Assembly (NCBI GenBank): GCA_016709445.1
Contig: JADJMV010000008.1
Span: forward strand, 186,001-250,000
DNA from: Phycisphaerales bacterium
GTDB lineage: Bacteria > Planctomycetota > Phycisphaerae > Phycisphaerales > UBA1924
Direction: 5' to 3'
DNA: 64,000 nt
Part shown: positions 36,264 to 44,694 of the stretch, piece by piece
How the letters are laid out: the number at the start of each line of letters is the position of its first letter
Numbering within the stretch: the first letter of the stretch is position 1
Program-made: the position numbers and the translations under genes
The notes under the pieces: generated by a model
Database searches by the model: none
What the model was told of the DNA's origin: nothing
What the model saw: only the letters and a program-made list of their open reading frames with translations

Positions 36264-38093
36264 TCACCGGACCGAGACGACCTGGCCCGCCGGGTTGAGC
36301 CCGTCGATCGAGATCCCGCCCCAGGTGGTGAGCCGGGAGCCGAGCGTGGACGCCAGTGTCGGCGCGCCCGTGAGATCGGACAGGTTCGCGGAGTGCCAGA
36401 CCTTGCCGCCGTCTCCCGTCCATACCGCCTGCACGCGACCCGCCGAGTCGAGACCGACGATGTTCAGCCCGTTCCAGCTCGTCACGTAGCTCATGAGCGG
36501 GCCGACGAATGCCGGCGTCGGTTCGCCCTTCGGCGTGAGCTGAGAGTCGGAGAGATTCGTGTAGCTCCATCCGCCCGCCCCGCCCTGGGCGGCCGGATCG
36601 AAGACGTACGTGACCACCTCGCCGGCCTGGGTCAGTCCGGCCACGTACGACTTGCCGACCTTGTCGGTGAACGTGGTGACGGTGCTGGTGATGTTCTCAG
36701 CGCCCGTGAGGTTGGTCGTTCGGTTCGTGCCGCGCCAGAACCCGCCCTCGTCGCGTTCCGCGGTAAACAGCCCGTCGTCGGTGGTAATCGCGACCACCAG
36801 GCGGCCGTCCGACGCCTTGAACGCCTCGATATCCGCGGGAGAGACCCCGAGTTGGTCACCCAGGGCGTAGCGGTCGATGTCCACGACGCTCCATGTGTCG
36901 GTGCCCGTCCGCAGGTCGTAGACGAGCGCGTCGTTCATCGCGTCGAACACCCCGGAGACCAGCACCGTGTCGTTCCCGACCGGCGAGTCCGGCACGATCC
37001 GCACGCCCAAGGCCATCGGCTTTTCCGACGCATGGTCCGCCGTGGACGTAAACCCGATCATCTGGGCCGTCGAACCGTTGCCCGAGAGTTTGAGCAAGGT
37101 CTGGAGCCCCGAGTCACCATCCACGAGTGTCGCGAACCCACTCTCCGAGGTCCAAGTGCCAGAACCGACCGCGGTCCCCACGTCGCCGGAATCCGCGTCG
37201 GCAAGCTGGTAGATCGTGTAGGTATTGTCGTTCGCGAGGTCGACGCGCCAAGCCGCCGCCGGCCCGCCGATCAGGTTCGTCGTGAACTCGCCATCGGCCA
37301 GCACCCCGAACCGGTAGGAGCCGACGAAATCGGCGTCGGTCGCCTGGACGGCCTGCCGGATCGCGCAACCCATCCACACGTCCCCGTCCGACGTGTCCAG
37401 ATCCGCGAGCAGCAGCACCGACTTGTCCTCGGACACGTAGATCGTGCCCCCGCCGCCCCCGCCAAAGGCAAAGTCGAGCCGACCGTGGTCGGGCGCAACG
37501 CTGTACTCGAAGCCCTCACCCCCGTAGGTCGGATCGCCAAACGCACCGATGGCAAAGCTGAAGAAGCCGCCGACCGAATTCAGCACGAGCGTCCCGTGCC
37601 GGGTGTAGACCTGCCCGTCGATCAGCTGGGTGAACTGCAAAACCCAGTTGCCCGACAGATCGCTCGCGACGGCGTCGGACGACCGCTCGACGACGGCCGC
37701 GATCTCCGCGCCCGAGCCGTCGTCGTTCCACCCGCCCAGCCACCCCAGCGGATATCCCTCCCCCGCGATGAACCTGGAACCGATGCGCGTGTCGTAGTCC
37801 GACGTGAGCATCACCGCCCGGCTCGCGCCGCCGGCGCCGTCGATCAGGTCTCCGATCGCGGTCGGGCTCGGGCCCTGAGGCCCCGAGTTGCTGGGGATGT
37901 ACACATCCCCCGTGACCGAACGGTCCGACCGCCAGTCCAACTCCGCCATATAGGCGCCAAAGCCATCGACCTTGTCGTACGTCAGCCCCACCATCGCCAG
38001 GTCGTGGGACGCGCTGAGCACGACCCGATCTTCCAGACGCTCAGAGACCGACCGCTCAATCTGCCCGCTCCTGCGGACCTTGGACCCACGCAT
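36264..38093 (-). CDS. LEPR-motif exoprotein with repeats, cut by an in-frame TGA
   Basis: The 609-residue product starts with SERLEDRVVLSASHDLAMVG, a LEPR-XLL-like export motif of planctomycete surface proteins. GGAG lies 8 bases before the ATG at 38093. Residues about 40-430 look beta-rich (GGGGGGTIYVSEDKSVLLLA). From about 450 there are repeats of roughly 50 residues with the pattern T-x-W-x-G-L-N-I-x-G-L-D/N-x-A-G-x-V (TSWNGLNIVGLDSAGRVQAV, TTWGGISIDGLNPAGQVV). The chain stops at VVSVR followed by TGA where the other units have a Trp (QAVW, IAFWW); TGG to TGA is one base. After it the same frame runs 136 codons more. No enzyme motif is seen. It lies upstream of the two-component genes on the same strand. 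Confidence 0.78.
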   Translation of the reverse strand: MRGSKVRRSGQIERSVSERLEDRVVLSASHDLAMVGLTYDKVDGFGAYMAELDWRSDRSVTGDVYIPSNSGPQGPSPTAIGDLIDGAGGASRAVMLTSDYDTRIGSRFIAGEGYPLGWLGGWNDDGSGAEIAAVVERSSDAVASDLSGNWVLQFTQLIDGQVYTRHGTLVLNSVGGFFSFAIGAFGDPTYGGEGFEYSVAPDHGRLDFAFGGGGGGTIYVSEDKSVLLLADLDTSDGDVWMGCAIRQAVQATDADFVGSYRFGVLADGEFTTNLIGGPAAAWRVDLANDNTYTIYQLADADSGDVGTAVGSGTWTSESGFATLVDGDSGLQTLLKLSGNGSTAQMIGFTSTADHASEKPMALGVRIVPDSPVGNDTVLVSGVFDAMNDALVYDLRTGTDTWSVVDIDRYALGDQLGVSPADIEAFKASDGRLVVAITTDDGLFTAERDEGGFWRGTNRTTNLTGAENITSTVTTFTDKVGKSYVAGLTQAGEVVTYVFDPAAQGGAGGWSYTNLSDSQLTPKGEPTPAFVGPLMSYVTSWNGLNIVGLDSAGRVQAVWTGDGGKVWHSANLSDLTGAPTLASTLGSRLTTWGGISIDGLNPAGQVVSVR

Positions 38094-38261
38094 CTCGCAC
38101 TCTCCTGTTCGGACGCAGTTTGGAGTAGCGCCACGGGGTGCTCACTCCCGACGGACCGGGGTCCGCGTCGACTGCCCATCCCAGTGTACCGCATCCAGTC
38201 CGTGCAACCAACCCCAACCCGGCCCGGACCATTCCCGACCACAACACCCGACGCTCCAATG

Positions 38262-38291
38262 AAAAACGAACTGGGCCCTCCCCAGTTCGTT
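38262..38291 (-). terminator. Strong intrinsic terminator after the tricorn protease gene
   Basis: Read on the minus strand, an 11-bp perfect stem (AACGAACTGGG / CCCAGTTCGTT, 38265-38291) with a 5-base loop is followed by a T-run (complement of AAAAA at 38262-38266). It lies 29 bases after the tricorn stop codon and is the clearest intrinsic terminator in the window. Confidence 0.9.
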
Positions 38292-38320
38292 GCGGGCGGC
38301 GAGTTGGATGAGGACCGGTG

Positions 38321-41300
38321 TTACTTGTCCTCTTCTCGGACCCCCATCCCCGATCGGTCCGGATCGGCCGGACGCTGCGGCGGGTGGTAGCCGTTGGTCT
38401 GGATCTCGCTGAGCATCAGATTGATCGCCGCCTCGAGCTGCGGGTCGATGCCCTGGGCGAACTTGGCCGGATCATCAACCACCTCGATATCCGGTTCGAC
38501 GCCGTTGCCCTCGATGCCCCACGTGCCGTCCTGCTCATAGAACCCGAAGTTCGGCACCGTCGTCGCGCCGCCGTCGATCAACCCGGGCACACCAGAGATG
38601 CCGACGAGGCCGCCCCACGTCCGCATCCCGATCAGCTTCCCGAGCTTGTTGAACCGGAACAGCCATGGGAACATGTCGCCGCCCGAGCCCGCCAAACCGT
38701 TGATCAGCATGCACTTGGGACCCTGGTGCGAGTCCGGCGGCCAGGGCCAATCCTTCCCGTCCCGACGGGCCCAGTAGTTCGTGCGAGGACGATTGAGCAA
38801 CTCGATGAACCGCGTCGGGATCTGCCCTCCCCCGTTCCAACGCTCGTCCACGATCAGGGCCGCCTTGCCGATCTGTCCGTAGAACTGGCGGAACAGGTCG
38901 TTCTGCCCGTTCACGCCGGTATCGGGGACGTAGATGTATCCGACCTGGCCGTCGGAGGCCTCCTCGACGCGCTTGCGGTTCGCCTCGATCCAGGCGCGAT
39001 AGCGGAGGCTCATCTCCGACCCCATCGGCTTGATCGTGAAATCCCGCTCGTGACGGGCCTCGTCGTCGCCCGTCAACGCGTCGGCGAAGGTGAGCGTGGT
39101 GTCCCGCTCCGCGAGGCCGACGAACGCCGCCCAGGGGTCCTCGCCCGTGTCGATCGCCCTCCCATTCACCGCGAGGAGATAGGTCCCCGCCTTGACGTCC
39201 ATGCCCTGCTGCTTGAGCGGGTTACGGGCGTGGGTATCCCACGCCGCCCCCTCGTAGAGCTTGGTGATGCGGTAGGCCGAGTGCGTCTTGCCCTCCGCGT
39301 CCGTCTCTGAAGCGATCTCGAAGTCCGCCCCGAGCATGCCGACCGAGGTGGAAGGCTCCTCCTCCCCGTCGCCCCCGAAGTAGTACGCATGCCCGACGTT
39401 CAGCTCGGAGATCATCTCCCCGATGATGAAGCTCACATCCTCGCGGCTGGCGGCGTCGGCGAGCATGCTGTGGTAGCGCGTGTACACCTCGTCCCAGTCC
39501 ACGCCGTGCATGTTCTTGACATAGAAGAAGTCGCGGTGACGCCTCCAGGCGTCGGTGAAGATCTCCTCCCACTCGGCACGCGGATCGACCACCTTCTCCA
39601 GCCCCTCGGTCGACAGGGGCGAACTCATCGACTGCCCGGCGCTGGCCCCCACGATCCCAAACCGGGTCGGGCCCTGCGCCACAAGCAGCTTCTTCCCATC
39701 GGCCGAGATGTCCACAAGCCCCGCGCCGCCGATGACGGTCTTCTCCTCAGGTGCATCATCCGAGGGGTCGATCAGCTTGACCGAGGGCGGCCCGTCCGGC
39801 GACTGCCGCACGTAAATGAGCTGGCCCTGGTCGTTGGAGACGAGCGAGGAGAAGTTCCCCGCGGGCGCCGGGAGCGCGAAGCCCCGCTCCTCGAACCCAT
39901 CGAACTCGATCTCGACGGGCTTGTTGTCGGCCTCGCCGCTCCCCTCGACGGCCGAGGCGTCGGGCTGCTCGTCCGTCTTGGTCGCCTCCCACGGACCCGA
40001 GAAGCCCAGCTCGACCAGGCTCCACGTGCCCGTCAGCTTGTCGCCGCTCAGTGCCGCCTCGATCTTTGAGGTCATGCCCTGCTGCGTCCGTGTGGCGGTG
40101 AACTTGCCGGTGCCTTCGTCGAAGGTCACCGAGTCGTAGTCGTTCTTCTCACCCATCGCCTCGCTCGAGCCCACGATCGAGCCGTCCTCGCGCACGATGA
40201 TCGTCATCTTGAACTCGATCTCGGTCAGCTGCATGCCGGGGATCTTGTCGAGCCCCGAGGCCTTGCCGGTCCAAACGCCGTGGATCGGGCTCTTGGGCGC
40301 GTCCGCCGGCTCCTGGTCCTTCGCCTTCCCGTTGTCGGCCGCCTCGCCCCCGGCATCGGTCGCCTGGCCGCCATCCTTGCCCGCCCCGTCCCCGGCCTTC
40401 TCCTCGGCCTTGTCGTCCTTCCACGTCTCCTCGTCGCTCTCGATCTTCTGATGGTTCTCCACCTTCGCCGTGAGCGGCACCGCGATCAACCGGCCCGTGC
40501 CCGAATACACAAAGCTGGTGCCCACGTCCTCGTACTGCGGGGCGGTGAACTCACGGCTCGACGCATAGAACAGGTAGTCGCCCTTCCGGCTGAAAGCCGG
40601 CTGGGAATCGTTGAAGAACCCGCCGGTGACCTGGTGCGCCTCGTCGGTCTCGAGGTCGTAGACGTAGATCGCCGAGGTGCCCGAGTCGGCCCCAACCTTG
40701 TTGTACGCAACCCAGCGGGAATCCTTCGACCAGCTCACTCCCGGCTGATTCGCCCACTCGTCCCGGTCGAGCACGCGCTGCTCGCCCGTCTCGAGCGTCA
40801 CGAGGATCAGGCTGCCCGCCTTGTCCGTGACGATGAGCTTCTCCGAATCCGGCGCCCAGTGGATCGAGAAGAAGTACGTCTGGTCCCCGTGGGTGACCTG
40901 CCGCGTCTCGCCCTTGCCGTCCGACTGCGACACGTACAGCTCGTACTCGCCGCTCGCGTCGGAGAAGTACGCGATCCAACGCCCGTCGGGGCTCCAAGAG
41001 GGCGTGCGTTCTGCCGCTCCGGAGGTGTCGGTAATCTGACGCGCCGGGCCGTGCTCCGCCGGCACCGTCCAGATATCGCCGCGTGCCTCGACCACCGCCC
41101 GCTTGCCCGTGGCCGAGATCCCGCCGCCGGCGATGAACTCCGAAGCGTCGACCGTCCGATCCCGGAGCTTCGGCCGGTCGCCCGGGATCGTGACCTTCAC
41201 CTGCTGGCTCTTGCCGCTCCTCAGATCCAGCAGGTACAGCCCGGCGCCGTTCTGGAAAACGATCTCGCCCTCGCCCTTGTCCCCGGGGCCGATCGAGGGG

Positions 41301-42103
41301 AACTTGCAGTCGTATTCCTTGAACGACGTGACCTGCTCACGCCGGCCCGACGCCGTGTCGTACGACCAGATATTGAGCTTGTGCTCCGACCCGTTGTCCG
41401 AAAGGTAGTACACCCGGCTGCCATGCCACATCGGGATCGTGTCGGTCCCCTCCCAGTCGGTGATCCGCTTGCTCTCGTTGGTCTTCAGGTTGTACAGCCA
41501 GATGTCGGTGGCCATCCCGCCCCGATACCGCTTCCACGTCCGAGTGTCGCGCGAGTGCGGCGTATACGCCAGCCACACGCCGTCGTCGCTGATCGACCCG
41601 TTCGCGCCGTACGGCACCGGCAGCTTCGCCGGCAGCCCGCCATCAGGCGAGACCGTGAAGAGCTGGGTCTGCCTCGCCAGGCCCGCCAGCCCGTTCTGGA
41701 AAAACAGCAGGTCGCCTCCCGCCGTCCAGTCGCTGAGCCACTCCCCAGACGGGTGGTGGGTCACGCGGTGCGGGATCCCGCCAGCCACCGGGAGCGTGTA
41801 CAGATCGCGTCCGCCGTCGTAGTTCCCGCTGAAGGCCACCGTCTGGCCGTCAGGGCTGAACTTCGCCAGGGCCTCGGATCCCTCCGGGCTCGAGAGACGC
41901 GTCGCCACGCCGCCACCCTTGGCTACAACCCAGAGGTCGTTCGCGTAGCTGAACACGATCTGCGTCTTGCTCACGTCCGGATAGCGGAGCATCCCCGCAT
42001 GCGGCGTCGTCTGCTGTCCAAACGACGAGGACGCCGACCCCGCCAACGCCATCAAAGCAACCACCAGCGGGCGGCCAACACGGCAGACCGTTCGACATGT
42101 CAT
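38321..42103 (-). CDS. Exported tricorn-type serine protease with an extra internal domain
   Basis: This 1260-residue peptidase has a signal peptide (VGRPLVVALMALAGSASSS) and AAGGAG 7 bases before the ATG at 42103. Residues about 45-555 form WD/TolB-like beta-propellers (FSPDGQTVAFSGNYDGG, WSPDGRWIAYFSDASGEYEL). An acidic Gly/Ala/Lys linker (about 558-604) leads to an unusual domain at about 605-706 (VWTGKASG to TGTWSLVELGF). The C-terminal half has the protease core: NVGHAYYF with His905, a PDZ-like domain, LINGLAGSGGD with nucleophile Ser1140, and GVEPDIEV with Glu1203, matching the His-Ser-Glu pattern of tricorn. Tricorn proteases cut oligopeptides; this exported form probably acts in the periplasm. 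A strong terminator follows. Confidence 0.93.
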   Translation of the reverse strand: MTCRTVCRVGRPLVVALMALAGSASSSFGQQTTPHAGMLRYPDVSKTQIVFSYANDLWVVAKGGGVATRLSSPEGSEALAKFSPDGQTVAFSGNYDGGRDLYTLPVAGGIPHRVTHHPSGEWLSDWTAGGDLLFFQNGLAGLARQTQLFTVSPDGGLPAKLPVPYGANGSISDDGVWLAYTPHSRDTRTWKRYRGGMATDIWLYNLKTNESKRITDWEGTDTIPMWHGSRVYYLSDNGSEHKLNIWSYDTASGRREQVTSFKEYDCKFPSIGPGDKGEGEIVFQNGAGLYLLDLRSGKSQQVKVTIPGDRPKLRDRTVDASEFIAGGGISATGKRAVVEARGDIWTVPAEHGPARQITDTSGAAERTPSWSPDGRWIAYFSDASGEYELYVSQSDGKGETRQVTHGDQTYFFSIHWAPDSEKLIVTDKAGSLILVTLETGEQRVLDRDEWANQPGVSWSKDSRWVAYNKVGADSGTSAIYVYDLETDEAHQVTGGFFNDSQPAFSRKGDYLFYASSREFTAPQYEDVGTSFVYSGTGRLIAVPLTAKVENHQKIESDEETWKDDKAEEKAGDGAGKDGGQATDAGGEAADNGKAKDQEPADAPKSPIHGVWTGKASGLDKIPGMQLTEIEFKMTIIVREDGSIVGSSEAMGEKNDYDSVTFDEGTGKFTATRTQQGMTSKIEAALSGDKLTGTWSLVELGFSGPWEATKTDEQPDASAVEGSGEADNKPVEIEFDGFEERGFALPAPAGNFSSLVSNDQGQLIYVRQSPDGPPSVKLIDPSDDAPEEKTVIGGAGLVDISADGKKLLVAQGPTRFGIVGASAGQSMSSPLSTEGLEKVVDPRAEWEEIFTDAWRRHRDFFYVKNMHGVDWDEVYTRYHSMLADAASREDVSFIIGEMISELNVGHAYYFGGDGEEEPSTSVGMLGADFEIASETDAEGKTHSAYRITKLYEGAAWDTHARNPLKQQGMDVKAGTYLLAVNGRAIDTGEDPWAAFVGLAERDTTLTFADALTGDDEARHERDFTIKPMGSEMSLRYRAWIEANRKRVEEASDGQVGYIYVPDTGVNGQNDLFRQFYGQIGKAALIVDERWNGGGQIPTRFIELLNRPRTNYWARRDGKDWPWPPDSHQGPKCMLINGLAGSGGDMFPWLFRFNKLGKLIGMRTWGGLVGISGVPGLIDGGATTVPNFGFYEQDGTWGIEGNGVEPDIEVVDDPAKFAQGIDPQLEAAINLMLSEIQTNGYHPPQRPADPDRSGMGVREEDK

Positions 42104-42312
42104 TCGCGTACTCCTTCTGAAAGCCCGACCCCGGCGCCCCCCATTGGGAGCCACTTGTTCCGGTGCGCCGGTGGCAGGTTTCAGGCCAAGAGGTTAGCCC
42201 GAGCCAGCACGGCGGCCACCGCTCGGCCCCCTCCGACCCGCCGTCCAGTGATTCCGCCGGCTCCCACGCTCGGGCCAAGCCGACGCGAGGGTGCACCCTG
42301 CCGATGCCAATC

Positions 42313-42350
42313 CAAAACGACAACACCGGCGGCCGCTGGCCACCGGTGTT
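42313..42350 (-). terminator. Terminator downstream of tRNA-Gly
   Basis: On the minus strand the stem AACACCGG-T-GGCC pairs with GGCC-G-CCGGTGTT (42322-42350) around a 3-base loop; the only non-Watson-Crick pair is T-G. A short T-run (complement of AAAA at 42314-42317) follows. It begins 8 bases after the tRNA. The remaining 200 bases up to the tricorn gene show no other feature. Confidence 0.7.
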
Positions 42351-42357
42351 TCGAAAG

Positions 42358-42429
42358 AGCGGGTGAAGGGACTTGAACCCTCGACTTTCACGTTGGCAAC
42401 GTGACGCTCTACCACTGAGCTACACCCGC
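42358..42429 (-). tRNA. tRNA-Gly (GCC anticodon)
   Basis: The 72-base sequence folds as a complete cloverleaf: acceptor stem GCGGGTG/CACCCGC, D stem GCTC/GAGC, anticodon stem TCACG/CGTGA with loop TTGCCAA (anticodon GCC), T stem GAGGG/CCCTT with loop TTCAAGT, and discriminator T. CCA is not encoded and must be added after transcription. A hairpin terminator follows immediately. Confidence 0.97.
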
Positions 42430-42537
42430 GAAATGTCGCCCCCAGGCCATGAGGCTCGGGGAGCCCCAGAAAGTAGCCCAGAACCTCCGAGGTGTCAACC
42501 AAAGGGCCGGCCTCCAGCCCCGAAGCCCTCTCCAACG

Positions 42538-43776
42538 CTACCGGCTCGCCGTTTCTCGGCCTGACCTCCGGCCGTCAGGGATCGCCTCGGTCACCTGGGA
42601 CGACGTGTAAGCATTTGCCATCCATGGCTGGGACGTATGCGGCCCATCGACCAGGAGCAGGGGAATCCCCGTCTGCCCGAGATCCCGCAGCTTGTCCCAA
42701 CCCGGGGCGTTCAGGCTCGTGCAGTCCGCCACCAGCGGCACGACGCCTCCCGCCCGCAACGCCGACTTGACCGGGTCCCGATCGAGCACCGCCGCCTTGA
42801 GCGCCTGGCAATTCAGGCACCAATCCGCAGTGAAATCGACCACGACCACGTGCCCCTCGTCGATCGCCCGCTGGTAGGTCTCCTGGGTGAAGGGCTGCCA
42901 GAAGTCGTCCAGGATCTTCGCCGTGCGGTTCACAGCAATGAGCACCGCAACCGCGGCAAAGATCACGCCGAGTCCCCCGAAACAGGCCCGCCGCCCCGCA
43001 GACCTCGTGATCTGAACCGTCCGAAACGCCAACCACCCCCCCGCCGCCACCGCAAACGCCGCGATGGCCCACCAGTGCCAAGCCTTCACCCACGCCGGCA
43101 GCGCCGCGGCCCTGACGGGGTCGGACTTCAGGATCGCCCCGATGCCGGCCCCGACGAAATACGCCGCGGCCGCGAGGAGCAGCAGCCCCATCACCTGCTT
43201 GACCAATTCACTCGCCGGGCCCGTCCGCGGGATCTTCGAAATCCATTGGGGCCGCAACGCAAGCACCATATAGGGCAGAGCCATGCCCACACCCAGCGAG
43301 GTGAAGATCACCATGATCGTGGCCGCGGGGAGCGTCGCGGCCCCGGCAAGCGCCCCGGCGACGAATCCAAAGCAGGGTAAACCCAACACCGCGGTCATGA
43401 CCCCGAAGAGGAAGGAGCCCCACGCCGAATCGGCCTTGGGGCTCAGCGCGTACGCCTTCTGCGGCAACGAGATGCTGAAGGCCCCCATGATCCCCACGCC
43501 CATCACGCCGATCAGGACGCCGATCCCGAGCGTCACCCACCAGACTCCGAAGATACGAGAGGGATCAGTCACCGACGCGAAGAGCGCCACCGGAAGCCCG
43601 ATTCCAGACCAGAACGCCACCACCCCCAACGACATCCACGCCCCCAGGTACGCCGACCGCCTCGGGTGACCCGCGTGCTTGCTGATCGTCAGCACCTTGA
43701 TCGGAATCACAGGCAGCACGCACGGCGTGAGATTGAGCACAAACCCGCCGACGACCCCCACCAAGCCCAGTACCAC
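42538..43776 (-). CDS. dsbD: DsbD membrane and thioredoxin domains (3' part of frameshifted dsbD)
   Basis: DsbD carries electrons from cytosolic thioredoxin across the membrane to periplasmic disulfide isomerases. This 412-residue frame holds about eight membrane helices with the redox cysteines in FVLNLTPCVLPVIPIKVL and VLGLPCFGFVAGA, then a C-terminal thioredoxin domain with VVVVDFTADWCLNCQALKAA (active site CLNC). The frame is open upstream of the first GTG (43776), back to about 43865, and there reads VLGFIPLPSSGGLGAVV, a plausible lead into helix 1. The N-terminal domain lies in another frame (43707-44531), so this is one gene with a -1 type frameshift near 43800-43830. It is followed by tRNA-Gly on the same strand. 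Confidence 0.85.
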   Translation of the reverse strand: MVLGLVGVVGGFVLNLTPCVLPVIPIKVLTISKHAGHPRRSAYLGAWMSLGVVAFWSGIGLPVALFASVTDPSRIFGVWWVTLGIGVLIGVMGVGIMGAFSISLPQKAYALSPKADSAWGSFLFGVMTAVLGLPCFGFVAGALAGAATLPAATIMVIFTSLGVGMALPYMVLALRPQWISKIPRTGPASELVKQVMGLLLLAAAAYFVGAGIGAILKSDPVRAAALPAWVKAWHWWAIAAFAVAAGGWLAFRTVQITRSAGRRACFGGLGVIFAAVAVLIAVNRTAKILDDFWQPFTQETYQRAIDEGHVVVVDFTADWCLNCQALKAAVLDRDPVKSALRAGGVVPLVADCTSLNAPGWDKLRDLGQTGIPLLLVDGPHTSQPWMANAYTSSQVTEAIPDGRRSGRETASR

Positions 43777-44531
43777 AACCGCCCCCAGCCCTCCCGACGA
43801 AGGCAGAGGGATGAAACCCAGAACTTGGGGCGAGACGAGCCCACGGCGGGAGCCGGCCCCGCACCCTCATCGCCCGGTCCGGCGGCAAGCATGCCACGGT
43901 CGAACCCGGCGAACGCCGGGGCATCCAGCGTCGGCCCCACCGGGCCCGTCGCATCGACAGACAGCGCGACGGTGTGGTCCTCATTCTGCGGCATCTCGCA
44001 CGTCTGGTCGTTGCACGCCTGGTACGCAACCGCCACATGCAATTCGATGGCGCCGGCAGCCGCGGCCGGAATGTGGACCGGCACAAACGCGACCGCCTCA
44101 CCCTCGTACACCTCGTACGGCTCTGGCCGCCCCGAACCGGTCAGGTCGATCGCCACCGTGTGCGCCTCGGGCCACTGGATCGGCCCGCTGGTCACTCCGA
44201 CCGGCCCCGTCACCCCGATGGCCGTCGGATAGGCCGTGAAGCCCGTCTTCTCCCAGGAAGCCGGCAGCCGCGGCTCGTGCGTGTGAACATGCCACCCGGG
44301 CTCCTGGTCGAGCACGACCGCCAGCACGAGCGTCCCGCCCGGCGCGACCACGGTGTCCGAGGGGATAACCCGCACAGACACCGTCTCCCCACCCTTGCTC
44401 GCCATGCTCGGCAGGCCGAAGGACTTCCCGGCCGTCGCAGGCTGCCCAAGGCACGGCCGCGCCGTCATCACCGCCCCAAGCAGGCAGAGCACGAGGCCGG
44501 TCAGGAGGGAACGAGAGGAGGTCCATCGCAT
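43707..44531 (-). CDS. dsbD: DsbD N-terminal periplasmic domain (5' part of frameshifted dsbD)
   Basis: This frame encodes a signal peptide (SLLTGLVLCLLGAVMTARP, cleavage near LGQ) and the DsbD alpha domain: VAPGGTLVLAVVLDQEPGWH, EPRLPASWEKTGF, FVPVHIPAAAAGAIELHVAV and VAYQACNDQTCEMPQNE, whose two cysteines match the family redox pair. After SSRPK, near 43820, the reading becomes unlike any DsbD (LCLRREGWGRLWYWAWWG) and stops at 43707, while the membrane domain appears in the next frame. Together the two parts make a full DsbD of about 660 residues. The ATG at 44531 shares CATG with an upstream candidate start of fliM. Its own Shine-Dalgarno (GGAGGG) is rather distant. Confidence 0.82.
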   Translation of the reverse strand: MRWTSSRSLLTGLVLCLLGAVMTARPCLGQPATAGKSFGLPSMASKGGETVSVRVIPSDTVVAPGGTLVLAVVLDQEPGWHVHTHEPRLPASWEKTGFTAYPTAIGVTGPVGVTSGPIQWPEAHTVAIDLTGSGRPEPYEVYEGEAVAFVPVHIPAAAAGAIELHVAVAYQACNDQTCEMPQNEDHTVALSVDATGPVGPTLDAPAFAGFDRGMLAAGPGDEGAGPAPAVGSSRPKFWVSSLCLRREGWGRLWYWAWWGSSAGLCSISRRACCL

Positions 44532-44694
44532 GGCTGATGATTGGACCCTCCGCCCCTCGGTGGTATTCCGCCCACACGATTCCCCGATCGACACCCCCTC
44601 AAGCGCGAGACTCCCGGATTCCGATAGTGGGTTCCAGCAACCGCGTCCCGCGGGAGGGCTGTTCGCCCGCCCCGCGGCCGTGCCAGGGCCGCCG

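Noticed and set aside
36264..36266. TGA as a selenocysteine codon
   Set aside because: The repeat alignment predicts Trp at this place, there is no redox motif, and no convincing hairpin or selenium genes were seen.
33422..38320. Sigma-54 promoter near the NtrC-type regulator
   Set aside because: No TGGCAC-N5-TTGC-like element was found in the intergenic stretches.
43780..43870. Programmed -1 frameshifting in dsbD
   Set aside because: The sequence near the joint (CGC CCC AAG) does not fit the X-XXY-YYZ slippery pattern and no strong downstream structure was found; an error or mutation is simpler.
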